64,000 nt of DNA. Source: Paracoccus maritimus. Lineage in GTDB: Bacteria > Pseudomonadota > Alphaproteobacteria > Rhodobacterales > Rhodobacteraceae. Shown one piece after another: positions 36,881 through 47,674 of this stretch. Position 1 is the first letter of the stretch, and every line of letters begins with the position of its first letter. Made by a program: the position numbers and the translations under genes. Below the pieces are notes generated by a model. That model was not told where the DNA came from and searched no databases. It was given only the letters and a program-made list of their open reading frames with translations. The DNA is taken from positions 124,001 through 188,000 of the forward strand of contig NZ_JANAVZ010000001.1 in the NCBI RefSeq assembly GCF_025195095.1, in the 5' to 3' direction.

Positions 36881-38146
36881 TCATCGGGAACCGCCGGCGG
36901 GACGTTCGGGCATATGGCCTTTCAGGGCGTCATGGACCAGCCCGGCGCGCTGGTCGTGCATCATCTCGTGCGTGCTGGCGGCGGCCTTGTCGCGCGCGGC
37001 ATCCGCAAGACCGCGCAGACGCTGCGGTGTCAGCGAGGGGTCGGCCAGAACCTGTGCCAGTGCCGCCGCATCGCCGGCAGGCACGAAGATCGCGTCCTGT
37101 CCGTCGCGCGCGACCTCGCGGTTACCGGCGGTGTCCGATGCGATCACCGGCACGCCTTGCGAAAATGCATCCAGGATCACCCGCGGCTGTTCGTCGCCCG
37201 TCGTCGGAACCAGCGCGGCGTGATAGCCGCGCAGCAGCGGCAGGAACTCGGTCGCATAGGCCACTTCGGGCAGGATCCGCACCCGCAAGGACTTGGCCTG
37301 CGCGGCGAATTCGGCGATCTGGCCGGCCATGGAACCGCTGCCCACGACATCCAGCTGCAGTTGCCTGCCCTCGGCCTCAAGCTGCCGCATCGCCTGCAGG
37401 ACCACCCCGGTGCCCTTCTCGGCCGTCAGCCGAGAGGCCAGCAGCAGCCGCAGATCGGCGGGCTTTTCCTGCCAGCTCCGCGCCAGGGCATCCGGGGTCA
37501 GGACATCCTGCTGATGGATCCATGTGGCCGGACTGACCGCCGAGATTCCGCCGGGCCCGACCGGCAGCGATTCGGCATAGCTGCGCTGGGTGTAGATCCC
37601 CAGACGCGCGTGGCGGCAGGTCCAGCGTGCGAAACGCTCGGTCGCGGCTGCCTCGGCGCGCCAGCGAAGACTGGCATCCGTGCCTTCTGGGATGCGCCAG
37701 AAGGCGCTTTCGATATTGATGACAAGCGGAAGTCGGCGCCGCACCACCATCGGGTTGAGGATCAGGCCGGGCGGAATCGGCCAACCCGCGGCACCGCTGT
37801 GCACCGCATCCGCGCGCGCCAGTGCCTGACGCATGGCGCGGATCATCCCCGGCAGGACGCGCGGGATCTGCCGCCGCCCCGTCATCATCGGCCCGGTCGC
37901 GACGAACTCGACGCTCTGGCCGGGCTCCGGCTCGACCCTTGTCGCGTCCTCGCCCTCCAGATGATCGACCTGCGCCGCCAGGATGATCATGTGCGGCAGA
38001 TAGCGCAGATGCATCATCAGGTCGCGGTGCCAGCGATCGCCCACCCAGACATCGCCGCGCTGGTCGCGCATGAACGGCACCAGCGAGCTGAGAAGATAAT
38101 GCCGGTCCGACAGCAGCTCGCGGCAGGCGGTGAAATTGTCACTCAT
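36881..38146 (-). CDS. Glycosyltransferase (GT4-like)
   Basis: A 421-residue GT-B glycosyltransferase. The C-terminal half carries the family core LLLASRLTAEKGTGVVLQAM, LDVVGSGSMAGQIAEFA and the donor-binding EQPRVILDAFSQGVPVIASDTAGNREVARDG. It likely builds a surface polysaccharide or glycolipid; donor and acceptor cannot be told. It is a single gene, convergent with glpR and divergent from the thiolase, so no polysaccharide cluster surrounds it. Confidence 0.85.
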   Translation of the reverse strand: MSDNFTACRELLSDRHYLLSSLVPFMRDQRGDVWVGDRWHRDLMMHLRYLPHMIILAAQVDHLEGEDATRVEPEPGQSVEFVATGPMMTGRRQIPRVLPGMIRAMRQALARADAVHSGAAGWPIPPGLILNPMVVRRRLPLVINIESAFWRIPEGTDASLRWRAEAAATERFARWTCRHARLGIYTQRSYAESLPVGPGGISAVSPATWIHQQDVLTPDALARSWQEKPADLRLLLASRLTAEKGTGVVLQAMRQLEAEGRQLQLDVVGSGSMAGQIAEFAAQAKSLRVRILPEVAYATEFLPLLRGYHAALVPTTGDEQPRVILDAFSQGVPVIASDTAGNREVARDGQDAIFVPAGDAAALAQVLADPSLTPQRLRGLADAARDKAAASTHEMMHDQRAGLVHDALKGHMPERPAGGSR

Positions 38147-38307
38147 TCGGACCTCGCATTTCCGCCGTCTGGCAGTTCACTCGTTTCGCCGCGACGATAG
38201 GCGCTTTGACGCGGGGTCGCAATTTTATTGCCGGGCCGTCGCCCGACCGTCTTGCAGCATTCCGGCAAAGGCATAGTCTGGATGCAACGTCAAAAAAGGG
38301 GGCTTTC

Positions 38308-39489
38308 ATGTCTGATACCGGAATCGTCATTCTGTCCGGCGCGCGCACCGCGATCGGGTCCTTCGGCGGTAGCCTTGCGGCGATTCCGCCGATCACGCTG
38401 GCCGCCGACGTCACCCGCGCCGCGCTGGACCGGGCCGGGGTCGCGCCTGACCGGATTGGGCAGGTGGTCTTCGGCCATGTCATCAACACCGAACCGCGCG
38501 ACATGTATCTTAGCCGTGTCGCGATGCTGCAGGCGGGAATTCCCCATACGACGCCCGCGATGAACGTGAACCGGCTGTGCGGATCGGGGGCGCAGGCGAT
38601 CGTGTCGGCCGCGCAGGCGCTGATGCTGGGCGACGCGGATTTCGCCGTCGCAGGCGGCGCCGAAAGCATGAGCCGCGCGCCCTACGCGGTGCCATCGGCG
38701 CGGTTCGGCGCGAAGATGGGCGATCAGAAGATGCTGGACATGATGACCGGCGCGCTGACCTGTCCGATGGGCACGGGCCATATGGGCGTGACGGCGGAAA
38801 ACGTCGCGGCCGAACACGATATCAGCCGTCAGCAACAGGACGAATTTGCGCTGGAATCGCAGCGGCGCGCGGCGGACGCCATCGCCTCGGGCCATTTCCG
38901 GGATCAGATCGTCCCGGTCGAAATCAGGACGCGCAAGGGCGTGGTGCAGTTCGACACCGATGAACATCCCAAGGAAACCAGTCTGGAAAAGCTGGGCGCA
39001 CTGAAGACGGTGTTCCAGAAGGACGGATCGGTGACGGCCGGGAATGCCAGCGGAATCAATGACGGTGCCGCGGCGCTGGTGCTGGCGCGCGCCGACGCCG
39101 CCAAGGCCGCCGGACTGACGCCGCGCGCGCGGATCCTCGGCTATGCCGTCGCGGGCGTGCGCCCCGAGGTGATGGGAATCGGCCCCGTCCCAGCGGTCGA
39201 GGCGCTGCTGGCCCGGACCGGGCTTTCGGTCGGCGATTTCGACGTGATCGAGTCGAACGAGGCGTTCGCGGCGCAGGCGCTGGCCGTGAACAAGGGGCTG
39301 TGCCTTGATCCGGCCCGGGTCAATCCGAACGGCGGCGCCATCGCGCTGGGACACCCGGTCGGCGCGACCGGCGCGATCCTGACGGTCAAGGCGCTGTATG
39401 AACTGGAACGCATCGGCGGGCGAACGGCGCTGGTGACGATGTGCATCGGCGGTGGTCAGGGCATCGCCATCGCTATTGCCCGCGACTGA
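38308..39489 (+). CDS. Beta-ketothiolase (BktB-like acetyl-CoA acyltransferase)
   Basis: A 393-residue thiolase. The nucleophile is C91 in NRLCGSGAQAIVSAAQ; the C-terminal active site has GHPVGATGA and the second cysteine in VTMCIGGGQGIA. Segments such as FGHVINTEPRDMYLSRVA and GGAESMSRAPYAVPSARFGAKMGD are closest, to my recollection, to BktB, which accepts longer acyl chains than PhaA. It may serve beta-oxidation or polyhydroxyalkanoate synthesis. The start at 38308 follows AAAAAAGGGGG. No phaB or phaC is nearby. Confidence 0.9.
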   Translation: MSDTGIVILSGARTAIGSFGGSLAAIPPITLAADVTRAALDRAGVAPDRIGQVVFGHVINTEPRDMYLSRVAMLQAGIPHTTPAMNVNRLCGSGAQAIVSAAQALMLGDADFAVAGGAESMSRAPYAVPSARFGAKMGDQKMLDMMTGALTCPMGTGHMGVTAENVAAEHDISRQQQDEFALESQRRAADAIASGHFRDQIVPVEIRTRKGVVQFDTDEHPKETSLEKLGALKTVFQKDGSVTAGNASGINDGAAALVLARADAAKAAGLTPRARILGYAVAGVRPEVMGIGPVPAVEALLARTGLSVGDFDVIESNEAFAAQALAVNKGLCLDPARVNPNGGAIALGHPVGATGAILTVKALYELERIGGRTALVTMCIGGGQGIAIAIARD

Positions 39490-39502
39490 TTTCGCGGCGC
39501 GA

Positions 39503-40327
39503 TCATTCGCGCCAGATCCTGTCGATCCAGCTGACCGGCCTGAGGTAATGGCGCAGATGCTTTGACAGGGATTCGCGCCGCCGGCCGTCGAAGGCGGCGC
39601 GAAGATGGTCCAGCGCGGGCCTGTGGTTGTCGCCTTCGTCCCATCTGCCGGCCCGCGCATCGGGTGGGTTCAGCGCGCCCGCGAAGATGATGATGCGTGA
39701 TTTTGGCGGAATCCTGGCTTCGCGGACATAGTTCAGCGGAAAGACCGGCACGCAGTGCATCCTGAAATGCGCCAACCAGCCGCGCGGCCAGAACTTGACC
39801 CCTCCCGGCGCGTTCCGCGTCACGAAACGCTGCTCGTAGCGATAGGTGTCGGCGACGCCCTGCGGATCGTCGCGGAAGATCTGCTGCAGCGGCTTCAGGT
39901 TCCCGACCCGCATCCGATAGACCGAAGTCTGGCCCAGCTTTTCGAACGGGGTATTGGGATTGCGGCCCAGAATCGTATCGTCGGGGTCGCCATAGCTGAA
40001 AAACGGGTCAATGCTGCCGGTGATCAGAACGTCCAGATCCAGAAACAGCACCACGCCCGTCACGTCGCCCAGATCGCCCCACAGGCGCGACTTGGGCCAT
40101 TTGCCGCGGGTGTTGACCGGGGCGACATAGTCGAATTCGGGCAGCGGCCGCACCGCTATGTCGGGATGCAGCCCGTCGGCGTCGTCGGTGAAACAGAACA
40201 GGCGGAACGGCGGGGTGATGTTGCGCGACACCATGCCATGCAGCCGGTTGACGTATTCGGGGCCGAATTTCGTGCCCCACTTGATGCAGATGATCTGCTT
40301 GATCTCGCCGCTCGGCACGTCGTCCAT
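39503..40327 (-). CDS. Glycosyltransferase-like protein (GT8-type DxD)
   Basis: A 274-residue protein that looks like a GT-A glycosyltransferase: CIKWGTKFGPEYVNRLHGMVSRN at the start and a metal-binding DLD in VVLFLDLDVLITG (97-100). The body includes KSRLWGDLGD and a basic C-terminus. Family members act on surface glycans. It stands alone, 320 bp downstream of the YhhQ-type gene, and a structured RNA element precedes it. Confidence 0.78.
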   Translation of the reverse strand: MDDVPSGEIKQIICIKWGTKFGPEYVNRLHGMVSRNITPPFRLFCFTDDADGLHPDIAVRPLPEFDYVAPVNTRGKWPKSRLWGDLGDVTGVVLFLDLDVLITGSIDPFFSYGDPDDTILGRNPNTPFEKLGQTSVYRMRVGNLKPLQQIFRDDPQGVADTYRYEQRFVTRNAPGGVKFWPRGWLAHFRMHCVPVFPLNYVREARIPPKSRIIIFAGALNPPDARAGRWDEGDNHRPALDHLRAAFDGRRRESLSKHLRHYLRPVSWIDRIWRE

Positions 40328-40414
40328 GGCTGTCCCGTCTGTTGTGCGGAGAGGTTGTTACAGGCGTCGCGCCGCTTCGCAACCCGGCGGCAGCGCGACC
40401 CCCGGAAATTGGAA

Positions 40415-40441
40415 CGGGCCGCCTCAGATCAAGACGGCCCG
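40415..40441 (-). terminator. Terminator-like stem ending the structured RNA
   Basis: Ten-base-pair GC-rich stem with one G-U pair and a seven-base loop, followed by UUCCAAUUUCC on the minus strand. It lies about 90 bases before the glycosyltransferase start, so it could separate the small RNA from that gene or act as an attenuator. Confidence 0.5.
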
Positions 40442-40523
40442 CGAGATCCACGGAGATGGTCCGGTTAGGGAAGGATAAGATCCGTCCGGTCCCAATCAGG
40501 GTTTACGACCCCAGGGGCTGCCC

Positions 40524-40580
40524 TCAGGCCACGGCCCCCCTGACTGTTCCGACACCTCTCTCCACTATCACTCTCGACAC
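40524..40580 (-). CDS. 18-codon mini-ORF behind an extended Shine-Dalgarno
   Basis: GTG start five bases after AGGAGGTGGTCCA, encoding (M)SRVIVERGVGTVRGAVA then TGA. Codons AGA (twice), ATA, GGA and ACA are rare in this high-GC genome. The hairpin downstream covers the stop codon, as in leader peptides that act through ribosome position. No protein feature can be assigned; the peptide itself may not matter. Confidence 0.45.
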   Translation of the reverse strand: MSRVIVERGVGTVRGAVA

Positions 40581-40647
40581 TGGACCACCTCCTTTCAATA
40601 AGTTGCCGTTGTAAGGGGAAGGGTGACACAGATCGGGAATCTGTCAA

Positions 40648-41259
40648 TCAGGTTTCTGGATGAAATCGCAACAAATTGCGGATAATCATCCTGAACGGCA
40701 CAAGGGCAAGTAGTGCCAGACCAAGTTTGACCATCCAATCAGCAACTGCCAGCGAAACCCACAGCGCTGTGACCGGGCCATGACCAAGCAGCGGAACGGC
40801 CTCGTTCGCCCAGCCGGTGTTGGCGTCCACGGGCAGTGCGGCCGAGAAGGCAATGCCGAAGAACAGCGCCGTGTCGACGGCCGAACCGACCAGGGTCGAC
40901 ACAAGCGGTGCGACCCACCAGCGTCTTTCCCGCAACAGGTCAAACAGTTTTACATCCAGAAGTTGTGCGCACAGGAAGGCCGTGCCGCTGCCGATCGCGA
41001 TGCGCAGCGTGGATTTGTCGAATCCGGCGGCGATCAGCGAACAGACGACGCCCACGATGAACCCGGCGAAGACGACGCGCCGGGCCGAACCGGCACCATA
41101 GACGCGGTTCATCACGTCGGTGACCAGGAAGGCGAAGGGATAGGTGAAGGCTCCCCATGTCAGCCAGTCGCCGATGACGAACTGCACAAGGATGTTGGAC
41201 GCCACCACGATGGCGGCCATGGCAAGAATGCCGGGCAGATAGCGGGTCATGTGATTCAT
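40648..41259 (-). CDS. YhhQ/VUT-family transporter (queuosine precursor type)
   Basis: A 203-residue membrane protein with about six helices (MTRYLPGILAMAAIVVASNILVQF, GAFTYPFAFLVTDVMNRVYG, RRVVFAGFIVGVVCSLIAAGF and others). The YPFAFLVTDVMNRVYG block is the mark of the VUT family, which imports 7-deazaguanine queuosine precursors. The start is uncertain: ATG at 41259 or 41250. A TTGACA-N17-TAGGCG promoter lies upstream. No preQ1 riboswitch is visible. Confidence 0.88.
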   Translation of the reverse strand: MNHMTRYLPGILAMAAIVVASNILVQFVIGDWLTWGAFTYPFAFLVTDVMNRVYGAGSARRVVFAGFIVGVVCSLIAAGFDKSTLRIAIGSGTAFLCAQLLDVKLFDLLRERRWWVAPLVSTLVGSAVDTALFFGIAFSAALPVDANTGWANEAVPLLGHGPVTALWVSLAVADWMVKLGLALLALVPFRMIIRNLLRFHPET

Positions 41260-41291
41260 TTCCGTTTTACAAGGTCGCGGAACAACTCGGC

Positions 41292-41343
41292 CCCGGTTCG
41301 AAACGGGACAGCTGCGCCTAGTGCTGGCGCAAGGACTTGTCAA
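41292..41343 (-). promoter_or_regulatory. Promoter and palindrome upstream of the YhhQ-type gene
   Basis: On the minus strand TTGACA (41338-41343), a 17-base spacer and TAGGCG (41315-41320) form a plausible sigma-70 promoter. Just downstream, 41292-41307 is a 16-base near-perfect palindrome centred on TTCGAA with one mismatched pair, in a good position for an operator. Confidence 0.45.
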
Positions 41344-41365
41344 TCATCCAGCCGTTCGCGCGCTG

Positions 41366-42265
41366 TCAGGGGCGCAGCCGGTATTCCACCAGCTCCGTGC
41401 GCTGCACGATCAGGAAATTGTCGTCCGAGATCATCGTCAGCCGGATGCCCTGCCCGTCATCCCAGACCGACAACCCTTCCAGATTGTCGTATTGCAGCGG
41501 CTTGGTGGTCAGCAGGATCTCTTCGTCGCGAGGCCCGTCTTCGGTCAGCCGCATGCGGCGGATGCGGGTCGAAAATCCCAGCAGGCCGTGAAAGTCGCGC
41601 TCCAGCAGGTAAAGATAGCCGTCCGGCCCGAAATCCGCACCCACCGGCAGCCAGCGCGGATCGCGGCGCAGCCGGGTCAGGCGGGTCCATTCGCCATCGC
41701 GCAGTTGCAGGATCGGAAAGGGCCGGCTTTCACGCCCGGATCGTTCCGGCAGGGTGATCAGCGTGCCGTCGTCGCGGATCGCCAAGGCTTCCAGCCCGGC
41801 GTTGACGCGCATTCCCGGCAGTTCCGGGGGGCGTGGCAGCACACGGGCAGGGGCATCGGGGTCGTCATAGACCGCCACCCGGTCCAGCCCTTCGAAACTG
41901 ACGTGGATGCGCCCGTCATCCCCGATGGCCAGACCCTCGCTGTCGCCCAGATAGCCGGGCTTCAGCGGCATGCCCTTGCTGTCGCGCAGATGCGCGCGAC
42001 CGGCGATGTTCATGCCGCGGATCAGTCCCTGCGAATCGCGTTCGATGCTGCCCCAGTAGAGCCATGCCCGGTCGCTGAGCGCGTGAAACCCGCTGCCGTC
42101 CGTGCTGATCTCAAGGCCCGAGAACCCGCCGAAGCTGTCCTCGCCGCTGCGCCAGACATAGGTGCCGACATATTCCAACTCTGCGGCCGGCGCCATCACA
42201 GCGCCGGCCGCAGACAGAAGGAACGACAGGGCCGCGCTCAGGGCGCGGCGGCGACGGTGCGGCAT
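41366..42265 (-). CDS. Phytase-like domain secreted protein
   Basis: A 299-residue secreted beta-propeller of the esterase-like/phytase-like group (Pfam Phytase-like). It has a twin-arginine-like basic start (MPHRRRRALSAAL) and signal ending near AAGAVMAPAAE. Repeated propeller strands include GGFSGLEISTDGSGFHALSDRAWLYWG, GDSEGLAIGDDGRIHVSFEGLDRV and NAGLEALAIRDDGTLITLPE. Function is unproven. It overlaps mepA by 28 bases. Confidence 0.85.
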   Translation of the reverse strand: MPHRRRRALSAALSFLLSAAGAVMAPAAELEYVGTYVWRSGEDSFGGFSGLEISTDGSGFHALSDRAWLYWGSIERDSQGLIRGMNIAGRAHLRDSKGMPLKPGYLGDSEGLAIGDDGRIHVSFEGLDRVAVYDDPDAPARVLPRPPELPGMRVNAGLEALAIRDDGTLITLPERSGRESRPFPILQLRDGEWTRLTRLRRDPRWLPVGADFGPDGYLYLLERDFHGLLGFSTRIRRMRLTEDGPRDEEILLTTKPLQYDNLEGLSVWDDGQGIRLTMISDDNFLIVQRTELVEYRLRP

Positions 42266-43101
42266 TGTGCGGGCAACTCGCTCAGTCGGTAGCTGCGCGG
42301 ATGGCGGTAATTCGGGTTGGGCGGGGTCGGCTTGACGCGGCTGGGATCGATGCGGTTCTTGATCCACTCGGCCGCCTCGGCGCAACCGTCGCCCGGCGGT
42401 GGCGGATCCTGATCCCGGCAGATCGATCCCTTGGGACAGGACAGACGGACATGGAAATGATAGTCATGTCCGTTCAACGGCCGGATCTTGCGCAGCCACG
42501 ACCGATTGCCCTTTTCCATCTGGCACATCGCGACCTTGACGACCGGATCGGTGAAGATCCGTTCGACGCGCGGATCCCGGGCGGCGGCGCGCATGATGGA
42601 CATGTGGCCGCCGTTGAAATTCGGCGACAGCGCGGTGCCGTTGCGTGCCACGGCCGAGACCGATGAAATGCTTTCGCGCTGGGCCGGCGACAGCGTCAGC
42701 GAGGATGGCGGCAGCATCCAGATATCGGCGTCCAGTCCCAGCTGGTGGCTGGCATGGCCCGACAGCATCGGCCCGCCGCGCGGCTGGCTGAGATCGCCGA
42801 TATAGAGACCTTTCCAGCCGGACTGCTGTGCGGCCTTCGACAGCCCGATCAGGAAACTGATCAGCTCTGGATGGCCCCAGTTGCGGTTCCGCGACAGTCG
42901 CATCGCCTGCCAGCTTGGGCCGGTTTCGGGCAATTGCACGAAGCCCTGGCCGCAGCCCTTGGAATAGAAGCCGATCGACACGGCTGGCCCCTGCGACGCT
43001 GATCGGAATTGGCCGAAGACATCCTTGGCCAGCGGTTCGGACATCGCGGGTGCCGCCAGGCCCATGGTCAGGGCGGCGACGGTCAGGAATTTGCGGATCA
43101 C
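42238..43101 (-). CDS. mepA: Penicillin-insensitive murein DD-endopeptidase
   Basis: A 287-residue M74 peptidase that cuts peptide cross-links in peptidoglycan. A signal peptide (IRKFLTVAALTMGLAAPAMS) follows a GTG start that overlaps the MFS stop codon (GTGA). Zinc-site segments are SGHASHQLGLDADIWM and GHDYHFHVRLSCP. Six cysteines suggest the disulfides seen in MepA. Length matches E. coli MepA (274). Confidence 0.93.
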   Translation of the reverse strand: MIRKFLTVAALTMGLAAPAMSEPLAKDVFGQFRSASQGPAVSIGFYSKGCGQGFVQLPETGPSWQAMRLSRNRNWGHPELISFLIGLSKAAQQSGWKGLYIGDLSQPRGGPMLSGHASHQLGLDADIWMLPPSSLTLSPAQRESISSVSAVARNGTALSPNFNGGHMSIMRAAARDPRVERIFTDPVVKVAMCQMEKGNRSWLRKIRPLNGHDYHFHVRLSCPKGSICRDQDPPPPGDGCAEAAEWIKNRIDPSRVKPTPPNPNYRHPRSYRLSELPAQCRTVAAAP

Positions 43102-44468
43102 TGATTTGCCTCTCCTTCGGGTTTGACCCAGACTAGCAGAACCAGCGACAGAAGGAACATCACGATCAACGGAGAGATTCCGATGCGCTGGTTGCCCGAC
43201 AGGTCGGTGACGGTCGCGATCAGGGCGGGGGCCAGAAAGGCCGTGGCCTTGCCCGACAGCGCATAAAGGCCGAACCCCTCGGTGGCCTTTTCCTCGGTCG
43301 TGTGGCGGACCATCATCGTGCGGCTTGCGGCCTGCATCGCCCCGCCCGCGCCGCCGATCATGACGCCACAGGCGAAGAACGCCAGATCGGGTCCGCGCAG
43401 CCCCGCCAGCAGCGGGTCCGGCGACCAGAACATGCCATAAAAGCCTGTCCGGTCCATCCCCACGATGACCAGGCAGACGGCGGTCAGCGCGACGATGCAG
43501 CAGATGATCACCGGGCGCGGCCCCCAGCGGCGGTCCGCACGGCCGCCCAGCCAGCTGATGATCGCGGCGGCGATGGCGCTGATGATGCCGAACACGCCGA
43601 CCAGAAAGACCGGCCAGCCCAGAACCGTGCCGGCATAGACCCCGCCAAAACCATACAGCGCGTTCAGCGCGTCGCGCGACAGCATCGACGAGACAAGCCA
43701 GCTTGCCAGGCTTTTCCGGTGGCGCAGGCTGCGGATCAGCTTCCACAGATCGTGCATCGCCACCCCCAGCCGGATCGGCGCGCGCTTGCCGCGCGGCTCC
43801 TTCACCCAAAGGAAGAACGGGATCATGAACACCGCATACCACAGCGCCACGAACGGCCCGACAAAGCGGGTCCCCTCGCGCTGATCCGGGTCCAGTCCGA
43901 AGATCGGGGATATCCCCAGCAGCGTCCGCCCGCTTGGCGTTTCCTGAAACAGCGCCAGCATGATCGCCAGCGCGGCCACCCCGCCCACATATCCGAACGC
44001 ATAGCCGGACCCCGAGATGCGACCGGTTTCATCGCGCGGGGCCAGGCCGGGCAGCAGCGCGTTGGTGAAGATCGTCGCGAATTCCATGCCGATCAGGCCG
44101 ATCCCGAACAGCACCACCGCCTGGATCAGCGCGGGTTGTTCTGGCATCAGCAGCCACAGCCCCCCGGCGCCCATCACATACAGCCCCGAGAACAGCCAGA
44201 TCCACGGCATCCGCCGGCCCGATGTGTCGGCGATGGCGCCCAACACCGGGGCCAGGATCGCGATCACGGCGCCGCTGACCGACAGGCCCCAGCCCCACAG
44301 CGCCTGGGCCTGCGCCCCGGCCATCGTGCTGCTGGCGCCGATGGTAATATAGTGATGCTTGGCGACATCGGCGAAATAGACCGAGAAGATGAAGGTCAGC
44401 AGCAGTGTCGCATAGGGCTGGCTGGCCCAGTCAAAGAACCACCAGCCCCAGATCCGCCTGCGCTGCAT
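43098..44468 (-). CDS. MFS transporter of the Atg22-like (UMF1) group
   Basis: A 456-residue transporter with about 12 membrane helices. It starts MQRRRIWGWWFFDWASQPYATLLLTFIFSVYF, the N-terminus typical of Atg22-like MFS proteins, which are implicated in amino-acid efflux in yeast; the bacterial substrate is unknown. The motif GAIADTSGRRMPWI corresponds to MFS motif A. The start at 44468 is by homology. It overlaps mepA and follows the thioesterase-like gene by 47 bp. Confidence 0.88.
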   Translation of the reverse strand: MQRRRIWGWWFFDWASQPYATLLLTFIFSVYFADVAKHHYITIGASSTMAGAQAQALWGWGLSVSGAVIAILAPVLGAIADTSGRRMPWIWLFSGLYVMGAGGLWLLMPEQPALIQAVVLFGIGLIGMEFATIFTNALLPGLAPRDETGRISGSGYAFGYVGGVAALAIMLALFQETPSGRTLLGISPIFGLDPDQREGTRFVGPFVALWYAVFMIPFFLWVKEPRGKRAPIRLGVAMHDLWKLIRSLRHRKSLASWLVSSMLSRDALNALYGFGGVYAGTVLGWPVFLVGVFGIISAIAAAIISWLGGRADRRWGPRPVIICCIVALTAVCLVIVGMDRTGFYGMFWSPDPLLAGLRGPDLAFFACGVMIGGAGGAMQAASRTMMVRHTTEEKATEGFGLYALSGKATAFLAPALIATVTDLSGNQRIGISPLIVMFLLSLVLLVWVKPEGEANQ

Positions 44469-44515
44469 CCTGTCGTCCCCGCCGAATTCGTTTTGGCCAT
44501 AAGGCCCAAGCCGGG

Positions 44516-45076
44516 TCAGGCTGGCAAGTCTCGTTTCGCCACGTCGGGGATTTCGGGTGGCCAGGGCCGCTGCGCATCGGCCGCGATCCACGCTTCGACC
44601 CAGGCGGGCAGGGACGGGCTGTCGGGCGGACGTCCCAGGGCCTCCATCAGCCGCGCCGGCGGCACGATGCCCTGATCCGAGGTGATCGCGGATCGCAGCA
44701 GCATGTGGTTGCAGCATTCGCCGCGCTTCCACATCGACTGCTCCATATAAACGAAGCGTTGATCCCAGCCGACGACGAACGACACCATGGTGAACCGGTC
44801 GAACATCCGGATCCGGCGGCGATAGCGGGTCGAATTGCCCGCCACGGTGATCCCCCAGCGATTCCGGCGCAGGATGCCCACCAGCCCGGTCCGGCGCGCC
44901 ATCGGAATGCGACCCAGATCGAACAGCGTCAGCGTGCGGCCGTTGTTCAGTTCAATCCACGGGTCCAGATCCCACGGCCAACATATGTGGGTCGAGACAT
45001 GCGCCTCGCCCGGTTCAAGCGGGGCGGCGTTGCGAAACTTGATCATCTCCTTGGCAAAGCGGATCAGCGGATACAT
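44516..45076 (-). CDS. Hotdog-fold acyl-CoA thioesterase-like protein (4HBT_2)
   Basis: A 186-residue protein of the thioesterase-like 4HBT_2 type: HICWPWDLDPWIELNNGRTLTLFDLGRIPMARRTGL forms the hotdog helix, followed by the NSTRYRRRIRMFDRFTM strands and FVYMEQSMW. The usual aspartate after H-x-D is replaced by DLDPWIELNNG, common in this subgroup. Function unknown. It is first in a minus-strand run with the MFS transporter and mepA, divergent from yggT. Confidence 0.82.
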   Translation of the reverse strand: MYPLIRFAKEMIKFRNAAPLEPGEAHVSTHICWPWDLDPWIELNNGRTLTLFDLGRIPMARRTGLVGILRRNRWGITVAGNSTRYRRRIRMFDRFTMVSFVVGWDQRFVYMEQSMWKRGECCNHMLLRSAITSDQGIVPPARLMEALGRPPDSPSLPAWVEAWIAADAQRPWPPEIPDVAKRDLPA

Positions 45077-45210
45077 CGGTGCCCCCTTGTCGTGACCGGC
45101 CCGGCGTGCAGGCTGGCCACGCGATCGTCAAGCCGGACGCCGCGGCAACCGGGTTGCGCCCCCGCCCTCGCGCGGCCATACAGAGGCGCAATCGCTGCGA
45201 AGAGGGCAAG

Positions 45211-45503
45211 ATGGGAACGCTGTACGAGGCCTTGCAACTGATCCTGCAGGTGGTGTGGTTCGTGATGATCGTCCATATCATCATGTCGTGGTTGATCAAT
45301 TTTCAGGTGCTGAACCTGCGCCAGCCGCTGGTCGCACAGATCTGGGACGGTCTGAACCGCTTGCTGGAACCGATCTATCGCCCGATCCGCAATATCCTGC
45401 CCAATACCGGCGGTCTGGATCTGGCGCCGCTGGTCGTCTTTGTCATCATCATCATCCTGCAGCGGGCCTTGGCCAATAACGCCGGCTTCTTCTACGGGAT
45501 GTG

Positions 45504-45504
<1 letters not shown>
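45211..45504 (+). CDS. YggT family membrane protein
   Basis: A 97-residue integral membrane protein with two helices (about 8-30 and 70-90) around the YggT signature NLRQPLVAQIWDGLNRLLEPIYRPIRNILP. Family members are linked to osmotic tolerance and cell envelope. The start at 45211 follows AGAGGGC. Its stop overlaps the recQ start (TGATG). Confidence 0.9.
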
Positions 45505-47552
<2,048 letters not shown>

Positions 47553-47674
47553 TGGGGCGAGGGGGCGCGGTGCCGGATGGGTTGCGGCGGTGCGGGCCCG
47601 TTGCGGACGGTCAGGGATACCATCACAATGCCAATCATTGTAATGGGGGAACCGTTCGTAACTCTGTGGTGCGC

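Larger units (their letters stand above)
40415..40600 (-). ncRNA. Candidate structured small RNA with embedded mini-ORF
   Basis: From upstream to downstream on the minus strand: GAAAGGAGGTGGTCCA, which matches the complement of the 16S rRNA 3' tail at all but one position; the mini-ORF; a CAGGGG/CCCCTG hairpin spanning the mini-ORF stop codon; a small GGGT-ACCC hairpin; and a ten-base-pair terminal stem (40415-40424 with 40432-40441) followed by TTCCAATTTCC. I cannot match it to a family I know. It could be a leader/attenuator or an independent small RNA. Confidence 0.5.
40328..40647 (-). other. 320-base gap holding a structured RNA element
   Basis: No conventional gene lies between the YhhQ-type gene and the downstream glycosyltransferase. 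Reading the minus strand, it contains an inverted repeat ACAGAT-TCCCG-ATCTGT (~40627-40643), a near-complete Shine-Dalgarno (~40583-40597), an 18-codon mini-ORF (40524-40580), hairpins (40511-40543), and a terminator-like stem (40415-40441). About 80 bases of unremarkable leader follow before the glycosyltransferase. Confidence 0.6.

Noticed and set aside
40581..40600. Plus-strand TGGACCACCTCCTTTC resembling the 3' end of 16S rRNA
   Set aside because: Only the last ~15 bases match and no rRNA sequence precedes them; it is better read as an extended Shine-Dalgarno on the minus strand.
41292..41307. GGTTCGAA segment as a tRNA T-arm
   Set aside because: No acceptor, D or anticodon arms around it; it fits a palindromic operator better.
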